Of a DNA stretch of 64,000 bases, positions 36,183 through 47,500 are shown in pieces. Location: contig JACKQL020000001.1 of assembly GCA_018296165.2 (NCBI GenBank), positions 868,001 to 932,000 of the forward strand, in the 5' to 3' direction. Position 1 is the stretch's first letter; the number at the start of each line of letters is the position of its first letter. The notes under the pieces are model-generated. The model was not told where the DNA came from and ran no database searches. It saw only the letters and a list, made by a program, of their open reading frames with translations. The DNA comes from Termitomyces sp. T153 (Eukaryota; Basidiomycota; Agaricomycetes; Agaricales; Lyophyllaceae). Position numbers and translations under genes: made by a program.

Positions 36183-38106
36183 TGATATGATGGTCTCAAA
36201 ACTACAAAACCAGAGGGAACAAAAAAGTCTGAAAAAACAAATATATTGTAATACAAATACAATACATTTACAACAGGCTGAAAACTGTAAGCCAATAGCA
36301 AACATAGAAAATGGTAGATATTGTCACAACCTGCTCCTTAGACCCCCAACATCATTCCCAGTCCTTCCCAATGCCCTGTCAAACTCCCCCAACCCTCACC
36401 CACCCTCTGCACCCACTCTGAGTAACTCAGACACTTCTCCAGCAAACCCTGATGGCCCCCTGACCAACTCTGATGCCTTCTCCACAGCCATCAACACTTC
36501 CCCTGAACTCCTAAAACCCTCCCCCATCATTCCTGACCCCATTATACACCTCCAACTCACTGCCCTGGTTCACCCAACCTGCTCTGGAGTATCATGACAA
36601 CCTCAGAGTGGCCTGCGTCTCTAGCTGATTCTATCAGAATATCACCGCAGCCCACCCCTTGATTGTACCCAACACCTATTGACTCCACACAGCTCTGTCG
36701 AGCCCTGCCACCATGCCTGCTGCTCTCCAGAGCTATCCAGTAGTCAGTATATAAGCCATAGAGTAGCTCCTCATACTCTAGTCTTGATATTGCATTAACT
36801 AGTCTCTTGTGTCTTGTGTTTCCTTCTGTCTCTATTTCTATTTTTAATCTCAAATCTATTTCTTCTCTGTCTCATCTCATCTTGTCTCCATCTTGTCTCA
36901 ATTGTCTCTATTTCCTTTGTTTCCCTAAGTTCTTTCCATCTCCAACATCAGTACAAACTCTGTGCATGTGCTATAAACCCTGAACATTCTTATGACAACT
37001 CTAGACCTCACTCTTTGCTTGGCCCCAAACCCATCAAGTCTTAATTGATCCCCCATCAAACTCCAGCTCCACCCCCATCCCTAGCAAAGCCTCCATCTAC
37101 CCCACAATCTATTTATGTGCTTACGAACTTGTTCCTGACACCCACCCAAGCCCAACATTAATACACTTGGTCTTAGATGTCCCCAGACCACTCCAGACTT
37201 GCTCGGACCACTCCCCTTAGCTTCCCCTCACAAGTCTCTCCACTCCATGTCAACTTTGGAGTGCTAGGTTATAAGCACAGGACATCACGTCCACCTAGTA
37301 AGGATTTGCCAGTGTAGCTGAGCCCCTATCATCAGTGAAACCTGACAGATGTGGAATCACCTCAAAAAGTATCACTCCCATAAAATACAAAACAATGAAA
37401 GACTCAACCAAAAAGCCAGTTTACAGCCAGGAACAAATGATGTCAGGAACCTCAGCATAATCAGAAAAACATAACCAATGCCAAGATTGGGCACTGGCCC
37501 GAGCTTGCCACAGGAACACCTGGTCCAGTGAGGAAGCATGCAAAGTAACCACCTTACTGGCTCATTGTAACCATGAGCCTTGTGCCTTGCCACCCTTGAG
37601 GAAGAAGAGCTCATGTGCTGGAAGGAGGAAACAAGTGGGAGAGGAAAAGAAGAGAAAAGGACACACCATAGCTGCCAAGCCCAGCCCACACAGATCCCTG
37701 ACAACCAGACCAACCATTGGCTGACTACATGACCAGACAACAACAAATAAAGCATGCCATCACAAGGTCTGTGCATGATAGGAGTAGTATAAAAGGGAAG
37801 GAAGAGCAAGCAGTCAGACAAGCAAAATACTTGCCATGGCTCAGTGATCCCCAGGGAGTGGATTGCTTAGGCTTATGAGCAAGATTAGCTTCAGGATATA
37901 TAGTATAATACACTATTTGTGCCCCTTTTCTTGTTTTGAGAACTGTCTTGAATTAAGCAAAGAAAATCAATAAATATATTACTTGGTCTACTTGTACAGT
38001 GAGGACTAGTGGCTAAGAACCCCAAACTCTTGCAAAGTCTAAGTCCAACATGTCTGGCCTAAAGTTTTGTAACTTAGTGCCACTGTCAACTTTAGATTTC
38101 ACATCA
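36183..38106 (+). repeat. 3' LTR of the gypsy element, interrupted
   Basis: Segments 36183-36321 and 37353-38106 align with the 5' LTR. The break is exactly a solo LTR with a 5-bp duplication. Differences from the 5' LTR are mainly C/T and G/A transitions. Confidence 0.85.
36322..37347 (+). mobile_element. Solo LTR, 1026 bp, in the gypsy 3' LTR
   Basis: Starts tgtcacaacc and ends aacctgaca, flanked by gatat (36317-36321) and gatgt (37348-37352); the uninterrupted 5' LTR has a single gatgt at this site. The TGTCA...TGACA ends, 5-bp duplication and lack of coding fit a solo LTR. A TATA-like agtatataagcc lies near 36745 and a CT-rich leader follows. Confidence 0.8.
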
Positions 38107-38540
38107 GTAAGTAGAGAAAGAAACTAAGAAACTAAGAAATGAGAGAGAGTAATGAATTGAGAGAAGATCAGAGAACAACAGAACACAAACAAGATATCAG
38201 GTAATGTCAAGACTGGGGTGGCAGCTACAGAGTAGGAGAGCTTATATACAAGTAGGCTCTACCTAAAGGGGAAGCCAAGACATAGTCTCAGACAGGTCTA
38301 AGATAGGGAGAGGCCAAGGGTAGGAATGTCTAAAATAAGGAAGGTCTCAGACAGACAAGTGGATATGATCAAATGGGATCAGGGATATGATCAGAGATAG
38401 TGGGTGCAGTCCAAAACAGGGAAGTGATCTGGAACATGGAAGCTATCTCTGGGACATGGAGGCCATCTCAAACATGTCTGAACTGAATGGAGGTTGCTGA
38501 GAGGGAGATTTGGGAAAAATGATTGGGTCATGACAGGCAG

Positions 38541-38694
38541 TATGAAACACTTCCTCATGGTGTGCATGAATTGTGGGAGAGGGTTGCAAAGGAGTGGGAT
38601 GAAATACCAGCAGAGGTATGCCAAAGATTGATAGAAAGCATGCCTAGAAGGATTCAACCAGTTATTAAGGCAAATGGACGACATATAAAGTACT
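38541..38694 (+). pseudogene. Tc1/mariner transposase, C-terminal piece
   Basis: Reads T-L-P-H-G-V-H-E-L-W-E-R-V, E-V-C-Q-R-L-I-E-S-M-P-R-R-I and ends G-R-H-I-K-Y before TAA. This is the tail of the transposase interrupted at 27162, now 11 kb downstream. The frame is open through the piece. Confidence 0.8.
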
Positions 38695-38710
38695 AAATAC
38701 CAAAATTAGA

Positions 38711-38913
38711 GATGCTCAAAAAACTGTCACAATGAGTGAATATCCTAAAATGACCATTACTCCATCAGTTTTGATTGAAATTACATAAACTAAAATGCAA
38801 TTTGTAGCTAGTATTTTACATGATTTAACCAGAATTTTAAATACTTCCAATCCTTCATGCCAATGTCATCTTTTAAAAAGTATAAAACATTGGGACAGTT
38901 TTTTGAGCCACTG
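38711..38913 (-). repeat. Right terminal inverted repeat of the Tc1 element
   Basis: Reverse complement of 25170-25382 with indels (203 against 213 bp). The outer end ...gagccactg borders TA at 38914-38915, the inner end is gatgctcaaaaaactgtc. A non-autonomous MITE made only of these ends would look the same, but the transposase C-terminus abuts it directly. Confidence 0.7.
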
Positions 38914-39098
38914 TATCATAGTTATGACAGATTATTCAATAGGAATCATAATGGACAACTGTCAAATGAAGGTTACATAGTTATATTTGACTAATAATTA
39001 CAAGAAATCTATTGGAACCCTTAGTTCCCTGTCCAACAGGTCCATTGCCTTATTTGGCCAAGTACCAGAGTATCCATTTTGCTGTTGAAAATGTTGTA

Positions 39099-39527
39099 TT
39101 AGGGAAACAATGTTTTTGAAGAGATCACTATTAGGAATTCTCCATCCTTATGCAGCCTTTGCAGGGGCACACAAAGCTGGTATTTCCATGTCATACTCTG
39201 AGTCAAAAAGATGTGGAGGGTGTCCATTGGGCATGAAGCCTGTAAGGCCAGTGATATTGCATATACTTCCCCTTTATTATTTATCTGTGTATTGGGTACT
39301 CTCACTGCATAGTTGTTTGCATGTGTATCCCCCCAGTACACTCAACTGCCAGCACAGGCATTTGCCTGGCCATTGTTGTGGCATGATCCATCCACATATA
39401 TTTGCTTAGGTTCTGTGCATGAGAGCACATCACTATATAGGTGGCATGTCCAAGTTTTGACATCTGAGGATGAGTCCAGCACTTGCTGAAAGAGGCAATC
39501 TATAGGACTCTTTGTGAGTTTGATCAA
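39099..39527 (-). pseudogene. RNase H domain relic of a LINE-type element
   Basis: Two successive minus-strand frames give I-Y-V-D-G-S-C-H-N-N-G (catalytic Asp strand) and G-V-Y-W-G-D type sequence, then N-N-K-G-E-V-Y-A-I-S-L-A-L (catalytic Glu helix), then a W-K-Y-Q-L-C-V-P-L-Q-R end. This is an RNase HI domain as found after reverse transcriptase in basidiomycete non-LTR elements. The frame is broken and adjacent reverse transcriptase sequence is not visible. Confidence 0.65.
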
Positions 39528-39529
39528 TG

Positions 39530-40452
39530 GTATATTTTTTTTGCTCTGCAGGCATTAGAATGTACATAGTCCATATAAGGTGATTGCCAGTTGATGAAAT
39601 CAATTTTGATCATTTTTTATTTCAATCCAAGGAATATTGACATTAATATTTGAAAGTCAACAAACTTTAACCAGTTGGTATTAATTATGCTCAGGGTCTC
39701 AGTCAAGCAAGGGTGTTGGCAAAGTTGATGCTTTTCGAGTCTATATATTGTAGGAATAAAAGTATATGGTGCAAAGTGGTTTTATGTGGAGCTAACCAAG
39801 GGGGAAATGAAATTAAAATAAGACATATTGGGTCGAATCTTTTTAAGGGCATCTTGGCTCAACCTACCTATCTGCTGACTAATCTTCCCAAACTGGTATT
39901 CGGAACAGCAGCTAGTTTCAAACCAAGCCCACCACCATATTTGTTAACATCACAGGCTTCACACACCCACTCATTTACTCTCTTCTCTAGCAATACAATG
40001 TAGAAATACTTTTCAAACAGGTGGGTGACCACATATTTCAGAACAGATGATGAGATCTTACCCGAGTATGGACAGAGTACATGATTATCTGTGTCGACAA
40101 CCGAGTTTGATTCATCGATTTCTGACTGATTAAGTTTAGCGAGGATCAGCACATTGATGTAAGCATAAATGGAGTTGTAAATATTACTTACTGCCATTCT
40201 TAAACTGAGGTGGCCGGGCTGGAGCAAAGAATAACCCTGAAATTCAACTTTGTATTATCTGACTCTTGACAAACAATTTCCTTTTTTAGATGGGTACCAT
40301 TACCTTCCAAAAAAAATTAAGGAGTCAAGGCCTCGTCCTATCTACCCAACCTGTCGACCTACCTACCAACCTAATTATGCCATATTGTGCACGTGGCTCC
40401 CCCTTGCAGCCAACAACCAATAATAATCATATTATGCGTGATGAAGGTTTAA
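39530..40452. other. Boundary region, nothing assigned
   Basis: CpG returns near 39790. A minus-strand frame of 119 codons (39868-40227) containing S-E-I-D-E-S-N-S-V-V-D-T has no domain I know. The 3' side of the permease gene lies to the right. Confidence 0.35.
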
Positions 40453-42682
40453 TTAAGAGACCAAGTAGTAGAACCTCCACAAATATCCTGCTTTCCCGTT
40501 GATTCGAGACACCCTCTGCTCGTCTTCTGTTTTGTCGATTTCCATCTCAACATGCTCGTCCTGATAGAGATCAACAGTATTGGCGTCAACAAAATCATTA
40601 TGCCAGACACGTCGGCCAGTGAGGTGAACGACCTGGCTACAACCGGAATTATGACTATACTCAGAATAATTTGAACGAAATCCTGTGAAGATCGTCCAAG
40701 CAATATACATGACCATCATGACAGGAATTTCGATGTAGTACGACACAAAGTCGACAGCCTGAAATTTCGGTATCACAGACGACCATCCTTGAACTATCAT
40801 AGTTAATGTAAGTGCTAGACCGACCAATAAAGGAGTAATACATGCCAATGATCATGAAAGCTACAGAGAGAACCTGTGCCTTTAAGTCAGACATTGGATT
40901 TTCAAGACAGACGTTGATACTCACGACAAATGCGGGACCCCATGGCCATGTCCATCGGGCACGAAACTTAAGTTCATCCAACGAACGCCCTTGCCTGATC
41001 CATGCTGTCCTAAATCTCCAGCTTGCCAGGCCGATAGAGAACCAAGCTATCTGAAATGTCCTCAGCCAATACAAGAAACGTCAGTTTTTGGTGCAACAAA
41101 CCTGATTGGAGACTCCGACGATATTCTGAAGCCAAGCCCACAACCGTCCACTTCCGATAAAACTACTGCCAAAGCAAAGGATGCTTATACTACTTGTCAG
41201 CGATAGAGCATAAAGGGGTATTCCTCCTTGAGTCGTGCGAGAAAAGATTCTCGGAGCTTGTCGTGTGACCGCAAGTCCTGCACCAGGCATGACTTAGACG
41301 AGCATTCATGCGACTTAGATGAGCACATACCATACAAAACACGAGTTCCAGCAAACAGAGCGTGATTGCCGGCAGACAAGACAGATGTCATAATTACTGT
41401 GTTCATGAACGATGCAGCAACAGCTGTATGCATACAAATTATTACTGTTCAAGAAAGAATTAAAAATAGACGATACTTGACCCAGCCTCTCGGAAGATGA
41501 TTGTAAAGGGCGAAGTAGTGATTGACTTGTTCGACAGATTAGGGTAGTTCCATGGAACTTCGGAAAAATCATGGATGAGTTCCTTCTGCAGACTTGAGAA
41601 GACTTGCTTGTACTGACTGTTTAGTCCGATTAAGAGAATTGTTAGCACATAAAAGATTATGATACTTGGGAGGATCAGTCAATACGACATCTGTACGCTA
41701 CCAGTTCTGGACCACTCACCGCCAGAACACGAACTTAACAACTCTTGGCATATTACGCGAGGGATTCCGAGTCTCACCTGCTGTGATACCTAGGCTTTCT
41801 GTTCCACCAACTAGAATGAAAGTCATTCAAGTGATGCCAAGCGAACAAAACGAAACCTACAAGCAAAGCTGGCAGTCACGAAAACACTAGCAAACCCTCC
41901 GAAACCACCTACAAAAGGAGCACCGGATATTCTCCAATTACTCCAGCCAATGTATTCGTGTTGAGAGTTCACGCCTGCATTGACAAGAATCCCTAGTATT
42001 ATGAATAGAATGATAGTGACGACTTTCAAGGATGAAAGCCAGTACTCTGGGTGGGATTCCAAAGGTCAAGAGAAGACAAGATAGTAAGGTGTGACGAACC
42101 TAGTTCTCCGTATGCCCTCACATGGGTGGCATTGATGGCAACTAAGAACGCCCAGAAAACGAGGCTGATCACCCAAGGGTGCCAAAATGTCCAATATCCG
42201 AGGAGAATCTGAGCGGCCGTTAGGTCGGAAGCAACAGAAACAGCATCGTTGAACCAGTAGTTCCATGATAGGGCGAATCCATAAGATGGCGAGAAAAATC
42301 GCGTTGCGTAAGCGTTGAAAGACCCAGCCACAGGGTATTGGGTAGCCATCTCCCCTAATAACAGGAGGGTCACATACACAACGAAGCCCACGAGGCAGTA
42401 GCAGATGAGAATACTGGCTGGGCCACCCCTTGCGAGAGAGCTGCCAGTACCGAGAAACAAGCCGGTGCCGATTGTACCCGCAATAGCTATCATCTGAACC
42501 TGCCGAGCAGACAAACCACGATGAAGCTTATCATGGGGCGGTGGACAACGCTCGACGTCTAATTCTAGTTGAGGAGCCTCTTCGAGTTGTTCGCCATGCA
42601 TAATACTGCCATAGTCTGAATGGGTAGTCACATTGATGCGTTGACCGAAGGAGCCTTGGGGGATGAGAGAACGAATCAACAT
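40453..42682 (-). CDS. Amino acid permease (yeast AAT family)
   Basis: At least eight exons. The N-terminal hydrophilic part (E-R-C-P-P-P-H-D-K-L-H-R-G-L) leads into the family signature M-I-A-I-A-G-T-I-G-T-G-L-F-L-G-T-G, then L-G-E-M-A-T-Q-Y-P-V-A-G-S-F, S-W-N-Y-W-F-N-D-A-V-S and later E-Y-I-G-W-S-N-W, G-T-E-S-L-G-I-T-A-G-E-T-R-N-P and S-A-G-N-H-A-L-F-A-G-T-R-V-L-Y-G. These mark a 12-span plasma-membrane proton symporter of the APC superfamily. The end V-D-L-Y-Q-D-E-H-V-E plus a W-R-F-Y-Y tail before the stop at 40453 is typical of the cytosolic C-terminus. Substrate is not deducible. The 42682 start is the outermost ATG; an internal M at about 42600 is possible. Confidence 0.88.
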
Positions 42683-43470
42683 GTCGGCACGATAGTCTTC
42701 CCCGCCCCTCTACGGCCGCGCGTAGTCAAATCAATCATGATCACTTACAGTGCTTGTGGTCACTTTGGCAGGGACCAAATAAAAATAGTCAAACTTGAAC
42801 TACATTTTTTCTATGCAACCAATGGTTATAAAAACACTTCGGTTAACCTTCAATGGCCAGTTCTACCGCTGGTGTGCTTTCTAAGCCAATCCAAGAAGTT
42901 TTGATTTTCAGTGAGAAAAGTTAGATAAACCCCTATTACATAATAACATAGGGTTACATATATAATCTAAAATCTATAATATATGCGACGACGGACGTGG
43001 GAATGTGGCTGTGCCTATATATGCGACGACTTTTTGGGATTCTGCTGAAGTAAGCCTGACTAATGCTGACCAATTCTTACATAAGAATTGCCTTTTAAAG
43101 GTGAACATGATACAAGTTGGCTGTTTTTGGCCGTTTGAACATGTTTTCTTGAAGAAAAATTACAGTAGACAGCTTTAATACATATATGCAATCTTTTGAC
43201 TATGTGTGAAACATGCTAGATAGTCTGCAGGTGTCAAAAAGGCCAAACGCGATTTAGTGGACACTGTTTTTCACGCCTCGCGCGTTTTTGGACACAACAT
43301 GACCAAATAATGGGCATTTCCGAAGTTGTGGAAAGGAGGCCACACGACAAAGTATGTTTCGTCACATCTATTGATTGATTGATGTTGACTAACAAGCTTA
43401 TTAGTAACTCCTTAACCACATTGAGCTATTGATACATCAAATATCTCATCATGCAAGTCAATTTTAATGG
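42683..43470. other. Between permease and Helitron ORF1
   Basis: Probable promoter side of the permease to the left, and the untranscribed 5' part of the Helitron to the right. A near-palindrome (aacccctat...atagggtt, about 42929-42957) and repeated atatgcgacgac (42983, 43019) are visible. The exact 5' TC end of the Helitron could not be fixed. Confidence 0.35.
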
Positions 43471-43509
43471 TTTTTGACTGTTAAATTGCTTAACAATGGA
43501 TATTTCAGG

Positions 43510-44535
43510 CAACCACCTACTACTCCTGAAAGCCAAAGGCAACAAGCTAGGAATCAAAGGAGACTTGAACAGTTACAAATGACAGATCCTGATGATCGTC
43601 GTGCAAATAGAAACAATAGATCTTTGGAACAGATCAATACTGTGGTTGTCCCACCACTTCAATTGGGGCCTGGGGGTATCAATCAATCTATGGGAACTGG
43701 GGGTATGGGAACTGGGGGTAACAATCAATCTATGGGATCTGGGAATATAGGATCTGGGGGATTGAGGCTTAATCACCAATCTATAGCCACCACTTCTGGC
43801 TCTTCAGGAAGACCTATTAGGCAGTTAGCACCTGCTGATGATCCATTCTCTATGGTTATTCCTGAAACTGTTTTACCTGAAGGATGGAATGCCCCTTTAC
43901 AGAATCCCTTACCTAGATTGGTGCCTCCTCTGCCTGCTCCTATACAGAAAAGAGTCAATAGACTCAATCAGCCTATTGCAACTATGGGTATTCCTGAAAC
44001 TCATCTGCCTGAAGGATGGAATGCCCCTTTACAGAATGCCTTGCCTAGAATGGTGCCACCTCTGCCTGTATATGAAAGAGTCAATAGGCTGGGACCAGTC
44101 AATCAGCCTGCTATTGCTCAAGCTACTGTGGACATTCCTGAAACCCATCTGCCTGAAGGATGGAATGCCCCTTTACAGAATCCCTTACCTAGATTGGTGC
44201 CCCATCTGCCTGCTCCTATACATGGAATGGTACCACCTCCCCCTCACACACTAGCTCTATTTCAAGAGCAACAAAGGCAGAAACAGAGGCAACAGGAGCA
44301 AGCACTAGCAGCCTTACAGGAGCAACAAAGGCTGAGACATATTGCTCTAGCTGAAGAGCAGAAGAGGCAGCAAGAGGAGGCACTAGCAGTGCTGCAAGAG
44401 CAACAAAGACTCAGACAAATTGCTATAGCTGAGGAGCAGGAGAGGCAACAACAAGCATTGGCTATTCTGAGCCAGGAGAGAGAAAGAGAGGAAGAAGAGC
44501 AATTTATGCCAGAGGTTAGTTTAAGACAGATTTAA
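43510..44535 (+). CDS. Helitron accessory protein, repeat- and Gln-rich
   Basis: Open from an acceptor-like tttcag (43504-43509); no suitable upstream ATG is clear, so a 5' exon is missing. The protein has Gly-rich repeats (N-Q-S-M-G-T-G-G), three copies of I-P-E-T-H-L-P-E-G-W-N-A-P-L-Q-N (near 43860, 43990 and 44135) and a long Q/E/R-rich helix (L-Q-E-Q-Q-R-L-R type repeats) predicted to be coiled coil. Ends at TAA 44533-44535. It has no known enzyme motif. It may be an upstream exon of the RepHel gene or a separate DNA- or RNA-binding helper; a splice to the next frame was tested, but phase did not fit. Confidence 0.55.
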   Translation, partial: QPPTTPESQRQQARNQRRLEQLQMTDPDDRRANRNNRSLEQINTVVVPPLQLGPGGINQSMGTGGMGTGGNNQSMGSGNIGSGGLRLNHQSIATTSGSSGRPIRQLAPADDPFSMVIPETVLPEGWNAPLQNPLPRLVPPLPAPIQKRVNRLNQPIATMGIPETHLPEGWNAPLQNALPRMVPPLPVYERVNRLGPVNQPAIAQATVDIPETHLPEGWNAPLQNPLPRLVPHLPAPIHGMVPPPPHTLALFQEQQRQKQRQQEQALAALQEQQRLRHIALAEEQKRQQEEALAVLQEQQRLRQIAIAEEQERQQQALAILSQEREREEEEQFMPEVSLRQI

Positions 44536-44573
44536 ATGCTACTTTAACTAATAAAGTTGAACAGCATATAGAT

Positions 44574-47500
44574 TTGAATCCTGAACATAGGCCTTTGAAT
44601 GCAGCTATGGCTGAAAGGATTTTACAAGGCTGGCAACAGCAACATGAAGCTGATCTGGAAGAGGATTTCAATGATTTAGGTCCTCAGAATGATATACCTT
44701 CTGAGGATGACTTGGAATATGTTGATCCTGCTGGACATCAAGCACCAGAGCAATTGGATCCTCCCCTTGATAATCCATTGGGTCCTCAGGATGACATCCC
44801 TTCTGATGATGACTTGGATTATGTTGATCCTGCTGGACATCAACCAGCAGAGCAAATGGATCCTCCCCTTGATGTGCCATTGGGTCCTCAGGATGACATC
44901 CCTTCTGATGATGACTTGGAATATGTTGATCCTGTTCAACAGAGACCTGCAGAGCAATTGGATCCTCCCCTTGATGTGCCATTAGGTCCTCAGGATGACA
45001 TCCCTTCTGATGATGACTTGGATTATGTTGATCCTGTTCAACAGAGACCTGCAGAAGACTTGGACCCTGCTCCACCCAACCATCCAGCAGGACTACAAAA
45101 TCCTGCTGAACAGCCTCCCCTTGAGCTTCCTATGCCACCACAGCTTGACCCTATTCAGCCTATTCCAAGAGGAAGGCAACCTTACTTGATTGAATATCCT
45201 CCACACTATCTTGGTCCTATGACTGTCATATGTCCACACTGCCAAGCTCTACATTTTGATGCTGAAAAGCTCACCAAGTCTACTATTTATAATCCAAAAT
45301 TTGGCATGTGCTGCTTACAAGGCCAAGTGAATTTGCCCAGGCTTCGAGATGCTCCAGCAGATTTACTGAACCTGCTTCATGGGCATCATCCTCTCTCTGA
45401 CACCTTTAAAACATCTATCCGTCAATACAATGCAGCCTTTGCATTCACATCTCTGGGAGTCAAAATTGACCATGCTATTACCAATGCACCTGGACCATAT
45501 AGCTTTAGGATCAATGGAGAACTACATCATTTGACAGGTGCCTTGCTTCCTATTGAAGGCAATCTGCCTGTATATGCACAGCTCTACTTTTACGATCACA
45601 ATCAGCAATTGGCTTTTCGTCAACAGAACAATCCCAGGCTTGATCCTCAGATAATGGCCTCTTTGCAGGATATGCTTGCTAGAGTCAATCCCTTCATTGG
45701 CTTATACAAGCAGGCCAGGCAGATTATGGGAGAAGTTCCAGAAGGCCAACCACAAAGACTTTCTGTCAAGCTTACAGCTGATTTTGGAGATCCTCGACGC
45801 TACAATGACCCTAATGAACAGGAGGGAGTTGCAGCTGTAATTCCAGGAGATGGCTCAGAAGAGCGATCAAATGATCGTGATATAGTCTTGCACTTGCATG
45901 GAGGTCAATTGAAGCAGATCAGTCACTTGCACCCATATTACACTCCATTGCATTATACCATCATCTTTCCCACTGGACAGCCTGGATTTCACACCAACAT
46001 TCGCTCTCATTTTGGACCACAGAATCAACAAAGATCAGCAAAGGTCACCCAAACAGCATATTATGCATACAGGCTGCAGCAAAGGACTTTGGAATTCAAT
46101 GCACCATTACTCTGGAGTGGGAGGCTATTTCAACAATATGTTGTGGATGCATGGGCTTCCACTGAACAAAACAAGTTGAATTGGATTCGACACAATCAGA
46201 AAAAGATCAGGGCTGAAGTCTATCAGGGAGTAGTGGATGCTGCTGCTGGAGATGAACAAGTCACCCCACAAAGCCGACGTGTTATCCTCCCATCCTCCCA
46301 TACTGGAAGTGATCGACAGATGCAGCAATTATTCCAGGACTCTATGGCCATTTGCAGGAATTTTGGAAAACCTGATCTCTTCTTGACTATGACTGCCAAT
46401 CCAAAGTGGTCAGAAATTGAAGAAGCTCTCTTGAAGGAACCTGCAGTCAATGGGAAAAGGCAAACAGCTGCTGATCGACCTGATATTGTTGCCAGAGTTT
46501 TTGAACTCAAGAAAAATGCTGTGGTAAAGGAGATCAAGGAAGGTCTCTTTGGCAGCTGTGTGGCTTATGTTCATACCATTGAATTCCAAAAGAGAGGACT
46601 TCCACATATGCACATCTTGATCTTTTTCCATCGCCATCACAGAATCAAGGATGCACCTGATGTGGATTCCATTGTCTCTGCTCAGATTCCAGATCCAGTC
46701 ACTCAGCCTCAATTGTATCAGGTATTGGCTTTGTTTGAATCCTAAATTCAGTTACTTATCTTTGTGGTCAGGTTGTTACTGCCAACATGGTCCATGGTCC
46801 ATGTGGAGCTGCCAAACCCAATGCTAAGTGCATGGTAGATGGCAAATGTTCCAAGAAATACCCAAAGGAATTCCAAGAGGCTACTCAGTATGGAGATAAT
46901 GGCTATCCTCAATATGCCAGACCTGACAATGGACGCTTCTTTGAAAAGAATGGTTATTGTTATGATAATCGAGATGTTGTTCCATACAACCCTTATCTCT
47001 CAGCCAAGTACAAATGTCACATCAATCTGGAAGTCTGTGCTTCAGTGGAAGCCATCAAGTACATTCACAAGTACATCTACAAAGGCCATGATAGGACAAC
47101 TTTGGAGATTTCTGGAGAGCAGATGGACCAGAGGGATGAAATCAAGGAACACTTGGATGCCAGATACATCTCTGCACCTGAGGCTTGCTGGCACATCTTT
47201 GAATTCAACATGCATGGGGAGCATCCTCCTGTATATCGATTACCTGTGCATTTAGAGGGCCAACATGAAGTCTACTTTCAGGATAATGAGCCTTTGGAGA
47301 TGGTAGCTGCCAGGCCTAATGCAAACAAGACTGCACTCACTGCTTGGTTTGAGGCCAATGCTAGATTCCCTAATAACAACACCACTTATCAGAACTTTCC
47401 AACCAAGTTTGTCTATGAAGCTTCCAAAAGGACCTGGAAGGAGAGGCAGAGAGGAACAGCTATTGGGAGGATGTACTTTGCTTCACCCCAACAGGGAGAA

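Larger units (their letters stand above)
27245..38106 (+). mobile_element. Ty3/gypsy LTR retrotransposon
   Basis: Two LTRs (27245-28138 and 36183-38106, the latter carrying an insertion) start TGATATG and end CATCA or its decayed form CATTA. Removing the insertion makes both LTRs 893-894 bp. The target duplication is gtaa (27241-27244 and 38107-38110). A primer-binding-like tctggagcccaccatgaggg follows the 5' LTR, and a purine tract ataggggagg precedes the 3' LTR. Internal domain order gag, protease, reverse transcriptase, RNase H, integrase defines the Ty3/gypsy class. All frames carry stops. An intron-bearing antisense frame lies between integrase and the 3' LTR. Confidence 0.85.
27163..38535 (+). 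mobile_element. Solo LTR inside the Tc1 transposase, itself split by a gypsy element
   Basis: Left part 27163-27244 (agtcaggaccacagtcctg...) and right part 38111-38535 (...gggtcatgaca) join to a TG(T)CA...TGACA unit of about 507 bp. It is flanked by a 5-bp duplication ggcag (27158-27162 and 38536-38540) lying in the transposase coding frame. The gypsy element 27245-38106 sits inside it. Confidence 0.7.
25170..38913 (+). mobile_element. Tc1/mariner element, split by nested insertions
   Basis: The left terminal repeat starts at 25170 (cagtggctcaaaaaactgtc) after TA. The right one ends at 38913 (gacagttttttgagccactg) before TA. Both terminal repeats are about 205 bp, inverted relative to each other, and each ends internally with a second copy of the gctcaaaaaactgtc core. 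The transposase is encoded in two separated pieces (26520-27162 and 38541-38694) because a solo LTR, carrying a gypsy element, inserted near the 3' end of the gene. Without insertions the element is about 1.8 kb. It carries several stops and is inactive. Confidence 0.7.
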
